DNA from: Pirellula staleyi DSM 6068 | GTDB lineage: Bacteria; Planctomycetota; Planctomycetia; Pirellulales; Pirellulaceae | Reading direction: 5' to 3' | Assembly (NCBI RefSeq): GCF_000025185.1 | Contig: NC_013720.1 | Coordinates: 5,518,001-5,582,000 of the forward strand | Length of the DNA: 64,000 nt | Shown: positions 63,639-64,000 of the stretch, one piece after another | Numbering within the stretch: the first letter of the stretch is position 1 | How the letters are laid out: each line of letters starts with the position of its first letter | Program-made: the position numbers and the translations under genes | Notes under the pieces: model-generated | What the model saw: the letters and a program-made list of their open reading frames with translations, nothing else | Told to the model about the DNA's origin: nothing | Databases searched by the model: none

Positions 63639-64000
63639 GTGAACGGAACGTGGTTTTTTCATCATGGCGGGCAGGACTATGGACCCGTTTCGACCGAGCA
63701 GCTGTCGCAGTTGCTCGCCGCAGGTCAGCTGACCCCCGAGCATCCGGTGCGCCGCGCCAGCGATGCGCAGTGGATGCCCGCCGCAAGTTTTGCCGAGCTC
63801 CGCTCGAGCGCTGCACCGGCGGCAGCAGCCGCTTCTGAAACCAAAGCCAAACCGCCGGTCAAAAAACCGCCGCAGCGTGTGGCTCCTGCTCCGCCACCAC
63901 CTCCACCGCCGGCAGCAGCACCTCCCGCAGCGATGGCGCCGCGCCCGGTTGCTCCAATGGCGATGCCCCTGCCGCCCGGAGCTATTCCGGCCGGTGGCGC
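63639..64000 (+). CDS. GYF_2-domain protein with Pro/Ala-rich linker (3' end outside window)
   Basis: From GTG 63639 the frame reads VNGTWFFHHGGQDYGPVSTEQL, then HPVRRASDAQWMPAASFAEL, the G-x-Y-G-P-V and W-M-P-A signature of the GYF_2 domain that binds proline-rich peptides. After it comes a run of Pro and Ala with PPPPPPP-like blocks, and the frame is open to the right edge. GYF_2 domains often precede membrane segments in planctomycetes. The start is chosen because it directly precedes the domain; AGGGGCG is upstream. Confidence 0.75.
   Translation, partial: MNGTWFFHHGGQDYGPVSTEQLSQLLAAGQLTPEHPVRRASDAQWMPAASFAELRSSAAPAAAAASETKAKPPVKKPPQRVAPAPPPPPPPAAAPPAAMAPRPVAPMAMPLPPGAIPAGG

Overview
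The window reads as chromosomal DNA of a planctomycete, most likely a Pirellula-like member of the Pirellulales. The gene content supports this: a lipoprotein with two DUF1080 domains, a PVC-type multidomain cytochrome c with a DUF6797-like region, a secreted sulfatase, a Tat-exported TIM-barrel isomerase-like protein, an ammonium transporter fused to a histidine kinase, a GYF_2 protein, pterin genes of the kind found in planctomycetes with tetrahydromethanopterin-type C1 metabolism, and many orphan secreted proteins. The DNA is GC-rich with genes on both strands in short operons. I see no phage, IS element, CRISPR array or rRNA. One tRNA gene (Arg-TCT) is present.

Layout. 1-401 is the 5' end of a GspE/PilB-like ATPase gene running off the left edge. 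402-1804 is a 1.4-kb stretch without a recognisable gene. 1805-6730 holds a CvpA-like protein, a YdjM/DUF457 membrane protein, D-aminoacyl-tRNA deacylase, a membrane protein, a histidine phosphatase and a secreted orphan. 7137-10776 is a row of three secreted proteins, the first two paralogous. 10963-19760 contains a large esterase-like protein, an aspartate-type aminotransferase, the Tat TIM-barrel protein, the DUF1080 lipoprotein, an AT-richer orphan and an SPFH protein. 19969-21125 encodes a membrane-anchored barnase/RNase Sa-type ribonuclease and a barstar-type inhibitor.

21290-28744 is the most striking region. It has six same-strand genes (ketosynthase, acyl carrier protein, two CrtI-like FAD oxidoreductases, FabZ-like dehydratase, FabI-like enoyl reductase), then a convergent OleA-type thiolase. 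Together these look like a dedicated acyl or polyene lipid pathway. uvrB follows, divergent from the oleA-like gene.

30961-36678 carries a helical orphan, an Ala/Pro/Glu-rich lipoprotein, an ECF sigma factor with a probable anti-sigma partner, a small secreted protein, a DUF4279-like gene and tRNA-Arg. 36814-46960 is a minus-strand block: a 1338-residue cytochrome c, a 1237-residue metallopeptidase/SGNH-esterase mosaic, a sulfatase and a MogA-like protein. 47146-53995 has a membrane protein, a soluble histidine kinase, xylose isomerase, a CehA-like secreted protein, an OleB-like hydrolase, a CitG-like protein and a PTPS-like protein. 54387-58948 holds the Amt-kinase-receiver fusion, CheX and FliG. 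59034-64000 holds MutS, an FHA-EAL protein, a helix-hairpin-helix membrane protein and the start of a GYF_2 protein.

Several intergenic gaps carry a family of short palindromic repeats built on CACTGGC and CACTGCTGG cores, in places arranged as ~110-bp elements with inverted ends.
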